Source: Macrostomum hystrix
Lineage: Eukaryota > Platyhelminthes > Macrostomidae
Direction: 5' to 3'
Assembly (NCBI GenBank): GCA_950097015.1
Contig: CATNEN010000033.1
Span: 1,240,001 to 1,304,000 of the forward strand
DNA length: 64,000 bases
Part shown: positions 30,239 through 42,240 of the stretch, one piece after another
How positions within the stretch are numbered: the stretch's first letter is position 1
Layout of the letters: every line of letters begins with the position of its first letter
The notes under the pieces: model-generated
What the model saw: the letters and a program-made list of their open reading frames with translations, nothing else
Database searches by the model: none
Told to the model about the DNA's origin: nothing
Translations under genes and position numbers: made by a program

Positions 30239-33200
30239 AATATCAGTTGGCTGACTTATTTATCTGTAAGAAAGTTATGTACATTTATTTAAAGAACTGT
30301 ACTCAGACAGCAAGCGCATGTAACCAGGGTTTTGTCTCTTTGGCTTCTGAAGGTTTGTTGTGAAACCTTCCAAAAGCTTCATACACTTCTCTTCGGCAAA
30401 AACGAAACTTTCGATAAAATCACATTAACAAATATCTGCCATGAGGATTATCAGCAAGCTAATTAAACACCTAAAACTTGTTAAAAATCACTTAAAACGA
30501 AGCAAGAATTACACTACTAAGACGATACGACATATTTAAAAGAAATCGATAGGCAAGAAAGCAATAGAAGGCAAAAAATGCAATTTAATTATAGATTTTC
30601 CCAACTGTATAAAATTTCATAGATTAAAATCATTTGACTAAATTGTCTTAAAAGGCATGACATGATTAGATGGAAGTAGGGAACCTTTTTTAAAGAGCCT
30701 TAAGAGGCTCACTTGGGGCTAATTTAGGGGCTATTCAAACTAATTTGTGTGTTCTCATTATAGCTCTTAATAGCTATTTGTAAAAAATGGACAACAGAGA
30801 AAACTTTGCATATTTAGTAAGACTAATAGTTACTCTTGTTTTTTAATTTGCACACTTATCTGCCGTTTAAAGCATTTGCTCTAAATGACAAGCGGCATCT
30901 TTGCTCTATGGTTAAAATGGAGATACAATTATAAATGATTAGCTAGCTAATTCACGCGAATGGCCAGTCAATGACAATAAATATAATAAAATATTAAGTT
31001 ACACGGTTCGTAGCAAATATCAAGTAAAAAAGACGACGCCGAAACTTTCAAACAAACGGTTGCAGCGTGTTGCCATGGCGCAAAGTATGGGTTTTTAGTA
31101 AATAAAACAAAACGATGGTAGCGTAATTTGCATTTTATGGTAAGCATTTATTATATTCTAAAAAACAAGTCTAATGTATATATAAACTTAAGGAAGATAC
31201 AATTTGCTTATTATTTTAAACTCTGTCGTTCTGCGAATCAGTATCGCCTCCTGCCGTTTGAATTTCGAAGTCTTGCTAAGTTAGTCTGCTCTATACTTTC
31301 AATCAGAATTGCAAAAGCCTTAAGTTTGTCATATCCCATCGCCACGTTCATCTGCGATACCTTAATTTAGAAATAATCAGTTTCATTACCACGTTGCTTT
31401 CATCTTAAGATGGCTGGGTGTATTTAGTGTGTGTAGTATGTGGTCTGACTGTCATTCAAGTTTGTTCTATCTTTATCTATTGATGCAATATCTTCGTTTC
31501 TGTAGAATTATGTTCGAATCAAAATTTGGATTTATAAGAGACAGCCTACTCTTTCTCATTAAGTAATAATGACATTACTTAATGTTTAATGTTTAAAATG
31601 TGGAATAACATGGCTACATTTACAATTCACATTTACAATTCATAATTCACTTCATATATTAAATGTCAATCATAAAATATTTTCATTAGTCTGCAATGAG
31701 TTATGACAAATATTTATTTTTGTTATTTGAATTTACTTAATAGAATTAACAGTAATATTGGAGAAAAATATTTTTATTTCTTATAATTCTAATATTATGA
31801 GAACCATTTTTAATTCTAGGTCATAGCTAGGCCCTAATACCAAGGAAAAAACTTTTTTGGATTTCCTTACAAGTTAATAGTTTTCATATATAGATCAGAC
31901 ACACAGAGTTTCTAGATATAGCCCAATGATATTTGTCAGCTAGAAGAAATTCAGCTTAGATAGAAAATAGGCCTATAGATTATCTATAGTGTAATGTAGT
32001 GTAGTGTAGTGAAAATAGGCCTATAGTGTAATAAGTTAAGACTTAAGAGTGATAAAAAGTGAAGATAATAGTAAATAGGTAAATAAAGATATAAATTTAC
32101 AAACCTAGTAAATAAGTAACTACTAGCTAATTTATGAATATTGAACAATATCAGGTGTCTAGAACTTGGTAGTAAGATTTTTTCTTGGTATAACTGCATT
32201 CTGTCAACCATTTGATAAAGAATCTAAACCTGCAAGAACATTGCTTACATGCTCAAACAAGGCATACTATAGCCTACAAATGCTTATATTGTTTGATTTG
32301 CTCAAGTACAAAATAATTGTAGGGGGTAAGGTCTAGCCTTTTGCATGGATAGCTCCATATTCTGGATCATGTCCTTTACGCTGGAGATCTCCAGCGTAAA
32401 TCTGGTTTGGGATCGGAGGCTGGCATAAGTATAGGCCAAAATGTGCCTTGGCGTAAGTGCTTGGCGTAAGTACATGGCATAAATCAAGTGGCGTAAATGT
32501 TAGCACAAATGAGATCATTCACGATCAAATGTATCACTATAGAACATAACACATTTGCGTTAATTATGATGTTAAGGAGCAGCATTAAAACAAAGTTCAA
32601 TAAAATATTGCAGTTCGTATAAATGAGATAGCAGAATATCTATTGTAGGATAGCAAACGTTTTTTTAGCTTTAAGATGCTTACTTTGATACTTGATTCAG
32701 AATTTACAACTTGTGAGATTTTTAAACAGTTGCAACTTCTGAATTTAATTAATCACCGATTAACAAGAATTGTGAAGGACCTTTTTTGGGTGGCGTAAGT
32801 CAGAGGGACCTTTTTTTGGTTGGCGTAAGTCTGGCGTAAGTGCCAAAAAATGTTGGATTTTTCCTCCGGCGTAAGTCCAGCATGATCTGGACTATGGGGA
32901 TAGCTGAGCTCTCAAGTTTAAGTTCTTGCATGGGACTCTGAGAACATGCTCATTTTTCTGATAGTATACAGTGGTTAGTATGAATGTCACCATTGGCTTT
33001 AAATGCATGTACAAGTGGCACTATGGCTAGATGACAAGCTTGAATAATTTTTTTCACCATTCGCTTTGCTAGACTTCACTCTGCCCAGCATAGACTGCCT
33101 GTGCCAATGTGCATTGTAGATCTGATAGATCTAGTAGACATTACCACAGATAATTTCTCAGACATAGTGTAGCAGACCTCTCAGCTCTCTCTCTATTCGT

Positions 33201-34199
33201 TGGATTTGGGATTGGTGAGCTGAGTATTTGGGGTGGTAGTGTAAGTTATGAGGGTGAGAATAGGTATTTTCCATGCTGTTCGGGTTATACCTAAGGTAGC
33301 ACTAATGCCCGAGCGGCAAGACACTACCTACTAACAATGGGAGAGGAATCGACTGTTGCTGGCACGAGGGCTTAGGTCACTGATCTGGGGCACATAGTCC
33401 GTGGGCGTATCAGGATGGATTGAAGTTGCCTGGTGAACGTCTTTCGCACTCTTACTTTCCTTTATGGGGTCCGGGATTAGTACAGTCTCATTAGGAGGAT
33501 AAAGGCAGAGTTTTGGGACTTCAGGGGGGTATTTAGGGAACTTTAGGTGGACTTCGGATAGACTTCAGGTGGACTTTTAGACGGGATTTTAGGACGGTAT
33601 ATTGGGATTTCAAAGCGATCATATAATAGGGTGGATTTGGATAAAGAAGGCCGACGAGAGATCTTTGGGAGAGGATTGGGAAGGCAATCTTAACTGTTTT
33701 CCTCTTATTAGGAAAATAACTAAGGAACTCGGTCTATTAATAGCAAAACAGGGAAAGAGTAAGAAAGTGTAATCGCTTATATTTCGTAGAGCAAAACGTC
33801 GAGAACATATAGCAGGTCAAACAGGGGTAACAGGGTCAACAGGGTAAACAGAGTTAATCAGTGTAAACGGTGTGGTTGGGGATCGAGGTGAAGATCGCAT
33901 TATATTTTTCTCTGTATATATATAGCAAAATTGGGGTGAGTGCATGTTCCGCTTGAGTGCGCATACAACGAACAAAGAGCACCGCGTGAGGTTACGACAA
34001 ATATCTAGTGCGTGAGAAAAAGTGGCGGGAATTCAAAATGAAAGTGTCCTAATTACTCACTGCCTCAATAGTTTGATGATCTACCATAGAATCTATTGAG
34101 CAAGTTGCAGTGCCAACACTCAAGCCTGCTTTTGCTTTGTCAGCTGGTGGGGGTACCCAGTTTGGCAGAAATCTTGTTCAGTTGAAGCCTGCTCAGTCC
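30239..34199. other. Long AT-rich intergenic region
   Basis: No supported gene. Minus-strand sequence just upstream of tektin-4 has CTTACAG ending near 30,263, a possible 5' UTR or trans-splice acceptor. A cluster of six GGCGTAAGT words lies between about 32,452 and 32,875. About 33,480-33,620 is rich in GGACTTCAGG-like words. The remainder shows nothing I can name. Confidence 0.5.
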
Positions 34200-34226
34200 A
34201 TGACTATGCAGATGCTTCCCAATGAG
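34200..34226 (+). CDS. Possible first coding exon of riboflavin kinase
   Basis: Nine codons from an ATG (MTMQMLPNE) followed by a GTGACT donor at 34,227. The phase matches the exon at 34,445. There is no homology support for this stretch. It is the nearest start that would make the kinase complete, so treat it as a suggestion only. Confidence 0.25.
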
Positions 34227-34444
34227 GTGACTAACCTTTGAAACTCAGGCATCGCATTCAATCATTGTTCTAATGGCAGCGACCTCAGTTGTTGTACTCG
34301 TAGGTGTACGTGTACTAGCCATAGACTGGCCGCTGTACTCCTCATTGTTCTTAAAATTTTTATTCAGCTCAACAGAGTTGATCAAAAATGGATAATATAT
34401 GGAATTCAGCCTATGCCATGTACATTAATTGGTCACATTTCCAG

Positions 34445-35189
34445 GAAGCCGAGCAGCTGCACGCAACCCAACGGCGCCTCGAGTCGCCATTCCTACTCTC
34501 CGGTCGGGTTGTTCCCGGCTTCCGGCGCGGCCGAGCGCTCGGCTGTCCAACGGCCAACATGCCCGCAGAGTCGCTGGTGCCAGGCGGTAGGCCGCCAGAG
34601 TTTGGCGTCTTCTGCGGCTGGGCGGCCCTAGTTGACGAGGGCAAGTCGGACACCGGCCAGGTGATTCGGACTGCAATCGAATCGCCGTACAATGCAGTGC
34701 TCAGCTGGGGCGTCAATCCGCAGTTTGGGCTGGACCGGCCGCTGTTTGAAGGTGCACCTTATGGGATTGGACTGCGAGGTGAGGCAGGCTTGTTGGCAAT
34801 GCAGTCAATGCTGCACTATCTTTAGGTCTCCTGTCCTGATCTTTAGGTCTGCTGTCCTGATCTTTAGGTCTGCTGTCCTGATCTTTAGGTCTGCTGTCCT
34901 GATCTTTAGGTCTGCTGTCCTGATCTTTAGGTCTGCTACAATTGAGAAGACACAGTCCTGATCTCTGTTATTTTATCTAAATCTACAGGGCGACCTCTAT
35001 GGCAGGCGTCTGCTTTGCCTGGCAACGCATCGGCTGCGCGACGAATGCAGCTTCCCCGGCGGCTTGGACGAGTTGCGCCGGGCTATCGAGCTGGATATGA
35101 CCACCGCTCGGCGCCTGCTGGCCGACAAGACGCCAGCCGAGGCTGCTGACCTGCTGAATAAACGGGCAGCTGCCACCGGCAAGCTTTGA
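34445..35189 (+). CDS. RFK: Riboflavin kinase
   Basis: ATP:riboflavin 5'-phosphotransferase, making FMN from vitamin B2 in the cytosol. Exons are 34445-34778 and 34989-35189, joined in phase. The flavokinase PTAN motif is present (RALGCPTANMP) after GRVVPGFRRG. It is followed by NAVLSWGVNPQFG, then FEVHLMGLDCE, GDLYGRRL and a C-terminal helical part (CSFPGGLDELRRAIELDMTT). The frame slips +1 at 34,748-34,752, between LDRPLFE and VHLMGLDCE; removing one G restores the family pattern. The product is about 175-185 residues, longer than the vertebrate enzyme because of an N-terminal extension. The AG at 34,443-34,444 looks like a true acceptor, so the start codon should lie in an upstream exon; an ATG at 34,388 in AT-rich sequence is a weaker alternative. 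Confidence 0.88.
34822..34935. repeat. 21-bp tandem array in the riboflavin kinase intron
   Basis: About five copies of a 21-bp unit with TTTAGGTCTGCTGTCCTGAT. It takes up more than half of the 210-bp intron. Confidence 0.95.
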
Positions 35190-35544
35190 CTCCTTACTTT
35201 TTGTCTGACGATTTCTTTGTTTTTTTGTTGACATTAATTTTATAAACCAACCACTCCTTGGCATCCACCTCACTCCTCTTAAACCCCTAGGCACCCGTCC
35301 TACTGCCAGCCCCTCCCCACCCACCCCACTCCCTACCCCCTTGTCTCCTGGCCAATAATATTTATTCCGTGTTTTACTTAATCTCGCAATAAGGTAGTTA
35401 TAATTTTTCAACGAGTAAATTCCCAATCGGAGTATACTCCGTGTGCCACTCACAGCCTCTCTGTGATCTCTGTGTAGCTGTTGTCTCTCTGTATGGTTCC
35501 TAACTATCAATGCAAGCCATGCTTAGTATCTTAATCTCAAGCTG

Positions 35545-35550
35545 AATAAA
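35545..35550 (+). promoter_or_regulatory. Candidate poly(A) signal, riboflavin kinase
   Basis: AATAAA about 355 bp after the stop codon on the coding strand. It is the first perfect hexamer I found downstream; usage is not shown. Confidence 0.4.
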
Positions 35551-36892
35551 TAATTTTCAGATTTTTGTTAGTTTACATTCGAAGTGGACCCAGCAAAAAT
35601 CGCAGCGCACCAGTTAGCAGCTTCAACTGGCGTACATGGTTAGCATTTTTTTGTTTGTAGAGACCAGACAATCCTGAAGTTGTGAGTTCAGCTGCTGTGA
35701 GTTTAGCTATATACTCATTTATTTTAATAGCTCAGTTGATAGTAAAGTCAATAAAATAATAGTTTATTAGTTGTTTACATTAGCCATTATTTATCCTTGC
35801 GCACTTGACTGCACACATGAAGCGCCAGATTTGTTTCTTTAAAAAAGCTGAACTTTTTTTGCTCAAAGCTTCCCAGAACTCTCCGCTCTAGAACAATTTT
35901 TGTGCTCTCTCTCTGCACTGCACGAAACTTTTTTGAGAACCAATCGAAATAGAATTCACGTTGCAAATGAACAGCTGGATCTTGTGCTGCAGACTGTATT
36001 AAACAGTTGGTTGCTTTGCCTTCTCCGAGAGTTATTGAATTTTAATACATGGAACTGGTAGCTTTGCACTTCGACTAAGTGTTTGACTCAAACAAGAGTT
36101 TAAGAGTGTCAGAACTCCTTGAGTAAACGTATTCTTTAACAGTTGAAAGAAAGATTTTTATTCTTTAGGCATCAGTAGGAGTAAGTATATACCCACTGCC
36201 GATAGCTTCATGAAAGTCCACCATCTGAATAAAACTTCTCTCTTTACGATGAACTTACTTTTTAAGTCGTCCGAGTCAGCACCGTCGAGATATTCAACGA
36301 TTCTTGTCGAACAGCCTGGTGACAAGGACAACTAGCATTGATCTGTACTCTATGGCGAATCCCTATAATATTTCCGACAATGACTAGGTCGACATGGTTA
36401 CATGATGAAAATTTGCCTATATTTCGATGTTTCGTGATTCTGGAAGTTATGTCATCGGCTAGAGCGGACTGTTAAGCAAGAAATTGAATTTACCAGTCCA
36501 CAGTCTAATCAGCCATCTATATTTTCGCAAACTCAAAATTGCCTAAGACTGAGTTTTTAATGAAAAAAATCCCAAGGCAGGAAGTGTTTCACTTTATGCA
36601 ACTTCAGAAGAAATAACTGAAACAAAATTTAGTCCTTAAAATAATAATGGACTTTAGGATGAACAGTATATTATTGACTTAACATCGAAACTAAAAGTAC
36701 AAACTAGCACTTTGTTTTGCAATCGTCTGTCAGTCACCGGTTGCTGACTGAATGGCGAAATGCACTGTTACGGCAACTACCAAATATAATTAAAATACAA
36801 TTATCAGACGTAAACAAACAGCAAGGAATTGTGATAGCGAAATTACACGATTAATAATTGAGTTCAAACGGGACCAGAGAGGACACTGGATG
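35551..36892. other. Intergenic region with a foldback-element copy
   Basis: AT-rich, no gene recognised. It contains the diverged copy of the foldback element (36,245-36,430) and is otherwise unremarkable. Confidence 0.5.
36245..36430 (-). mobile_element. Diverged copy of the foldback element
   Basis: CGAGATATTCAACGATTCTTGTCGAACAG-type sequence and GGTGACAAGGACAAC match the reverse complement of 25,060-25,110. CGTGATTCTGG matches the opposite arm. This shows the palindrome at 24,882 is a dispersed family rather than a single accident. Confidence 0.6.
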
Positions 36893-37174
36893 TTAACTGG
36901 CTACCTGAAGCGCCTCCTGTATGAGTGTGATTGTGTCACCTTTGAGTAGAATGCGCCCGATGCGCTTGCGTCCGCGACTCTTCAGGTGGACCTCCTCGGC
37001 GTCGTCCATGACGATGTTCATGAACTCGTCGAAACCCAGGATGCGGCCCTCGATGCGCACATTCACCTGCTCGTAGAGCCACACCTGGACACGGGCCTGG
37101 CTCTGCAGGAAGCGGAAAATCAGAGAGATTGGCAGCACCTGCGTTTTCTGGACTCTCTGTTGACGATAAGCCAT
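36893..37174 (-). CDS. SNRPE: Small nuclear ribonucleoprotein E (Sm E)
   Basis: Core Sm protein that joins the heptameric ring around the Sm site of spliceosomal snRNAs. A single uninterrupted frame of 93 residues, against 92 in vertebrates. Clear Sm1 ([20 protein letters not shown], then [14 protein letters not shown]) and Sm2 ([15 protein letters not shown]) motifs, and the conserved N-terminus with [10 protein letters not shown]. The ATG at 37,174 gives the expected MAYR start. Intronless in this window; the parent genes of its neighbours are split, so a retroposed copy is possible, but there is no poly(A) tract and the frame is perfect. AG-ending sequence about 25 bp upstream (minus) could be a splice acceptor for a 5' UTR exon or spliced leader. 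Confidence 0.97.
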   Translation of the reverse strand: MAYRQQRVQKTQVLPISLIFRFLQSQARVQVWLYEQVNVRIEGRILGFDEFMNIVMDDAEEVHLKSRGRKRIGRILLKGDTITLIQEALQVAS

Positions 37175-40019
37175 GTCAGTGGGAGTGCAAACCTAGCTGA
37201 AGCATTTGTAGAATGAGTTTAAGGATATAATATAACACCATGCAGTTGCTTTCTAATTCCAACTCAGTAAGCTAATAATACTAAAAATAATTACAAACAG
37301 GTACAAACAGACTTTCAATAGTTAATTTTTAATAACATAATTATAAAACAACAAATGAAAAATGACATTCATTTACTTGAATTTCTTCTAATTTGATACA
37401 CTTCTCTTTTTTACTGATAGAGGATGTTAAATTTATTTTTTAAATATACAAAAGTTTTAATACAAGGTTGTTGGCAATTAGTAATATAGCCAATTAGTAA
37501 AAATAGTAAAATAATATATTTTTGTTCAGTTATTAATAATAATTGATGCTCTGGGATGAAATAATGTATATAAAATAATGTTTAGTGGCATATCAAAACC
37601 CAAGGAATTGTTGTTGTAACTGATATAACAGATATTCAAATAAAGTAGATAAGTAACTATAGAGCCAGCTAACTTACTTTGTAAGTCACTAAGTTTGACA
37701 TTTTTATTACTATACAAAAAACTCCAAGATAGCTAGGTGACATAAGTGGAGTTTATGAAAAGTTTAGTCTAGATAACAATCTAGTTATCTATGGTTTCAA
37801 TAAGAATTTTACCTAAATTAAATTTGGAAACTCTAATAAAAAACTAAGCATATTTAAAATGGCATTAGGTATAAGAGTGTAACTTCGAAGTATATCAAGC
37901 AAAGGCAAAAATTCAACAAACCAGGTCTATCCTTTATATGCATAAAAACCAAAAAGCTGTGTAGCTCAATTCCCTGACTGTAAATTTAAGCCCCCAATGA
38001 ACTAAAAGGTAATTTTAAAAATGATATAGCAAAATTTTTCACTCTAAAATTTAATGAGCTTGACTATGTTAGACCATTTTTAGCCAAAAACATTAATATA
38101 TATTTTATACCAAATAGAAAAAAATTATAAAGGTCCATGGTAGTAGTTAGACAATATCTTGATCTTGGTTTTGAGATCTCAAAAAAGGTTAAGATTTAAT
38201 TTTTTCATTTTATATTTAGTCTAAAGTTGTATTTCGTCACTTAAGAAAACACAATTATTACTTTAGCATGTTTTTAACCTATAACAATGGATAAAAATGA
38301 AAAACAGAGAAAAAAGGATGCAGTCTGTTGAAATAGAGTCAAGGGCTTTGCTTTACTTATAAATGGTATTGCTTAACTATACAGCATAGGAACTGCCTAT
38401 GGGGCTATGGAAATTGCCAGTGCCATAGAAACTCATCAAGATGTGTTTGGATTTGGAATAATTCTGGTAATGTCCCAAAAATTTGGCAGAACTTGCATTT
38501 GGTGTGGGCCCAGGTGCCCTCCATCAAGTTTGTACGTACTATATATACTCTGGTCTGAATGAAGAGTGAAGAAGTCAAGTGTAACAAATTTTAAATCTGA
38601 ACCTGAATATATGACTTTTAAGACTTTTGACCACAGACACCCTGATTAGTGCCACATCAGTATTGCATTTTGTGACTCTTGCCATGTCATGATTTGCAAA
38701 CTCAAATTCATATGTTTTTGATGCATAAGTTCAAAATGTCTCAAAATAATTTAGCAAATGAAAGGGAGCAAATGCAAAATAGACTGCAGTGGATACTGGA
38801 TTAAAAGTTGAAATATATTAGAGGGTCCTAATTTAGTCATAGATAGGCCTATGGACAAAATGTTCTTTATCCCTATCTATACATATTCTAAATAGGCGGC
38901 ATAGGCCCTACCTACCATTTAAGGCCTAGGAGCCTATCTGCAATGACTTTAAGGGCCTTAAAATATTTAAATCTATCCAAAAAGGCCTATATTCATAGTA
39001 GCTTTATAATAGGCCTAGTATATTTTAATCAACTCACATAGTTGTTCTTCACTAAATAAAACAGTTACTAGGCTAGGCCTTATTTGGCTATTGTAAAAAA
39101 ACAGTCTAACATGTAATATGTAAAATCGCACAAATAAAATAGTAGCATTTTTGCAACACAAATGCTAGAGGTACATATATATAATGAATAAATTATGTCA
39201 TCGAAAATTTATACGCACAAAATTTTGGCATGTGATTTCTGATTTGCCACACCTCTATTCATAATTCACGCCTACATAAAGGACAAGACACTGGCAGCTA
39301 TGCCAATAACTTTGCAGCTTATTGGCATGGTGCTAGCTACCCATGCCTCTGTGTGGCATTATTTAAATCATAGGGGCCTAACTCATAAGTAACACCATTG
39401 TTCGTTAGAATAATTCAAGATTTAGGCATTTTATAGGCCTATCGGATTAGTGCTTTCAAGCATTAAAAAAGATATAACAACTAAAATTTTAAGTGACTGA
39501 GCTGAATGAAATCTTTTCATTTTGAATGAAATAAGTCGTCATTTAAGGATCTAGATGTGGTTTTGTTAAAGTAACTGAGTCAGAATAAGTTAGTCGTAGA
39601 CATACTGATCAAATCAAGACTAAATTTTTCCAACGACACCAACCATCCTTAACTTAGTTAAAATGCGTGGTTTTCGAACTTTATTGAATTTCGATAAATA
39701 ATTAATTTACAAGTTATGTATGTATGTAATGTATTTAATATATGATAATTGAGGAATAAATTTCTATAATTAGATTAGTGCGTGATCCAGATTGCCGCAA
39801 TATTCGAAATTAAATAAATTGCTTTTTTAAATTGGTCAAATTATTTCTTCCGGGTTGTAAACATCTAAACAATTAACAAAAGCGAAAATAAACTTAAAGG
39901 AGTACATTCTAACCAAAATGGGTGTTGCTTTTTAAGTATCGGACCTAAAATGAATCTGGATTTTTCGAATTTTAGTTGCGAATTAATTTTTTTAGATTGG
40001 ACTGCCATAAGTTCGAATA
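37175..40019. other. AT-rich intergenic region
   Basis: Very AT-rich, with many short T- and A-runs and AGGCCTA words. No gene, array or mobile element is recognised. Confidence 0.5.
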
Positions 40020-40420
40020 CGTTTTATTATTCGAGGGCTGTCCGATGAAAGAAAGGACTAACGCTGCATTAAAAAACAAAACAACTTGTGCAAAACAAAA
40101 ACGCTGTTACTTTCGTCAGCCACTTGTCAAAGGCCTCAGTAATTTAACTGGCAGGGGCCGGTTCGTCCCCCCCTCCCGGGCAGGCAGTCTTCACCTGTTG
40201 TTCGGTGTCAAATCTGCAACCTGCGATGCTGGATTTGACTTTTGAGAGCAGCAAAAAGTCCGCCGGAGCCAAATCAGGCGAGTAGGGCATTCACAACCTG
40301 AATGCATGTCCTGACTAATTGGTCCTCGCTGACACATGCGGGCGTGCATTTTCCTGATGCAGGAACCTGCGGACTAATAATAGCCGGCAATCTGCACAAC
40401 TCCACAACTAGCCTGCATAT
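40020..40420 (-). pseudogene. Decayed mariner-type transposase
   Basis: Minus-strand translation gives MPYSPDLAPADFLLLSK and SIAGCRFDTEQQVKT, the C-terminal catalytic region of mariner (DD34D) transposases. Upstream of it is FLHQENARPHVSARTN. In active mariners this block starts with the second catalytic Asp; here it reads Glu, followed by in-frame TAG and TGA stops and a spacing about four residues too short. Downstream EAFDKWLTK resembles the family C-terminus. GGGCTGTCCGATGAAAG near 40,035-40,052 resembles a mariner terminal inverted repeat. It is clearly inactive. Confidence 0.8.
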
Positions 40421-40870
40421 GAAAAGTACCCTCGATTCTTACATAATGCATGTACAACTCATTGAATATTCTGTCAAGTAGTCTTACAGCATAAACAAAA
40501 GAGTGTAGAAGCGAGATTTGTGTCTCGGAGCGCCTGACACAAAACTATCCCTGGATAAATGTACGTTATGTAGTTTATGTACTTATGTGACCGTAATAAT
40601 TAAATGTATTATACTTGTAATGTAACTGTTAATTTAAGTCCTTTTATAAATGTAACTCCACTAATTCTTTATAAAAAAGTGTTTTCTGCTTTTGTGTAAT
40701 TTTGCCCGAAATTTTTTTTTTTAACTGGATACAAACCCATTCACAACGGGTCCAAAAACTTATAGTAACAGAATTATAGCTTACAATTCAGTACCGAACA
40801 GAAGTAAAAAACTACGGCTTTTAAGTAAACAAAAGAGCGCTGTCAGAGTTAGTTAAAATAAGGCGCAGCG
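40421..40870. other. AT-rich spacer, possible 3' UTR of the first ependymin gene
   Basis: No gene recognised and no perfect AATAAA found on the minus strand close to the stop at 40,871. Confidence 0.4.
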
Positions 40871-42160
40871 TCAGTAAATCTCAGTATCCTCACGTCTGCG
40901 ATCGCGGCGAATGCGCCAGTGCTTGTGATCGCTGGAGCCGTCCATGGCCAGCACCATGCTGCCATCGATCAGATCCATTGTCTGCGTGAGCAGGTCACCC
41001 TCAACTTGAGTCAGCAGCTCACTCTCGGCGTTAAACTCCTGTTCGTCTGTCGACGAGTAGCCAACGTACTTCTAAAAATTCAAGAAACTGCCTTATTGGA
41101 CTGACTATCGGTGAAAAAAACAAGCGAAAAATTGAGACGCCGATCAGTAACTACAAAAATTCTAATTTAAATAACAAATCAATCAATCACCTTAAACTTG
41201 CGCCACAGCCGACGAGACATGGCCGAGTCCTCAGTGGCGATAGTCGAGTTGGCGTTGCAGAAGTCAGGCACGGTGTACAGGTCCCTGTCCTTGTTGCCCA
41301 GAGTCACATTGTAGTACTGGTAGTTGCCCATCAGGCTGCGGAAGCGCCTCTTCACCCGGTAGGCGCCCTTCACAGGCACACAGGAGCCGCTGGTGACCAC
41401 GGAGAACACCTCTGTGGTCAGAGCGCGACTGGCGTTGCGGTAGCCGTAGGCAGTCACTGCCAGGCTGTTGGAGCCGGCGCCGTACGAGTAGGGGTCGAAA
41501 CGCTTGAAGAAGTCTACGAGAATCGGCGAGGGATGAGCGAGTTCATGAGTTCCACAATTCATGATTCCGAGCTGAAATTTACCACTACACTGACCTGGAA
41601 TGCAGGGTCGGCTCATCGGCCTCTTCAATCTGAACGTCTTGCACTTGTCCTTGAAGATGAAGTAGGCCTTCTTGGCGTTGAAGTCGGCCACAGTTCGAGT
41701 CTCGTAGACCCTCTTGGTCTTCTTGCAGTAGAGCATAGATCTGACGCCGACCTTCTTGCCAGAGAAGTCCAGACCAACTTTGCTGTCAGACTGCGGGTAA
41801 AGCAAGAATGAACAGAATTTGAGGATTGCGTTTGAATCGGCATACCTTATCTGCTTGAGCACCAAATCTTGGGCATCAAGCAGTCTGCAGTCCGGTCGCT
41901 TTGACCAGCCTACGAGCGTACAACTTAGAATGCACAAAGCGAGCCACTCGAGACCGCAGGCTGCAACTCACAGCTCGCACTTTGGGCTTCAGGAAGCGCT
42001 TGCTGATGTGGAAGGCGCCCACGCGACCCTCCCACTGGGTCGGCAGGCAGCAGCCCTGGCCCAGCTCGCCCTTGTCGTCCGCGTACTCTCCCTGCCAGAA
42101 GAGGCTTTCCATGGCGCTGGCAGAGGCCAGCACGGCTAGCAGAAGCACCACGGTCTTCAT
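40871..42160 (-). CDS. Ependymin-related secreted protein, copy 1
   Basis: Secreted glycoprotein of the ependymin/EPDR family; the fold has a hydrophobic pocket and members bind lipids or calcium, but the role here is unknown. Minus-strand exons are 42160-41972, 41790-41595, 41513-41191 and 41071-40871, all in phase, giving 302 residues. A signal peptide (MKTVVLLLAVLASASA) is followed by QGCCLPTQWEGRVGAFHISK, the usual CxxP-QWEG start of the domain. The cysteines at MLYC, KDKC, RPC and GSCVPV follow the family order. The C-terminal exon has FNAESELLTQVEGDLLTQT and a short charged tail ending EDTEIY. Exons 1-3 and introns 1-2 are almost identical to the inverted copy at 45,113. A longer frame reading through intron 1 exists but lacks the signal peptide. 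Confidence 0.9.
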
Positions 42161-42229
42161 GTTTGCTTTCTTTGATTTCAGTATGCTTAGATGAGAAAAT
42201 AACAGAGGAGGAGGGTGAAGTGTTGTATT

Positions 42230-42240
42230 GCTTTTATAGT
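42230..42240 (-). promoter_or_regulatory. Candidate TATA box, ependymin copy 1
   Basis: TATAAAAGC on the minus strand about 75 bp upstream of the ATG. It is a position and motif match only. Confidence 0.45.

Noticed and set aside
34388-34444. ATG at 34,388 as the riboflavin kinase start
   Set aside because: The stretch is AT-rich and ends in a strong acceptor (ACATTTCCAG), so it is more likely intron; kept only as an alternative.
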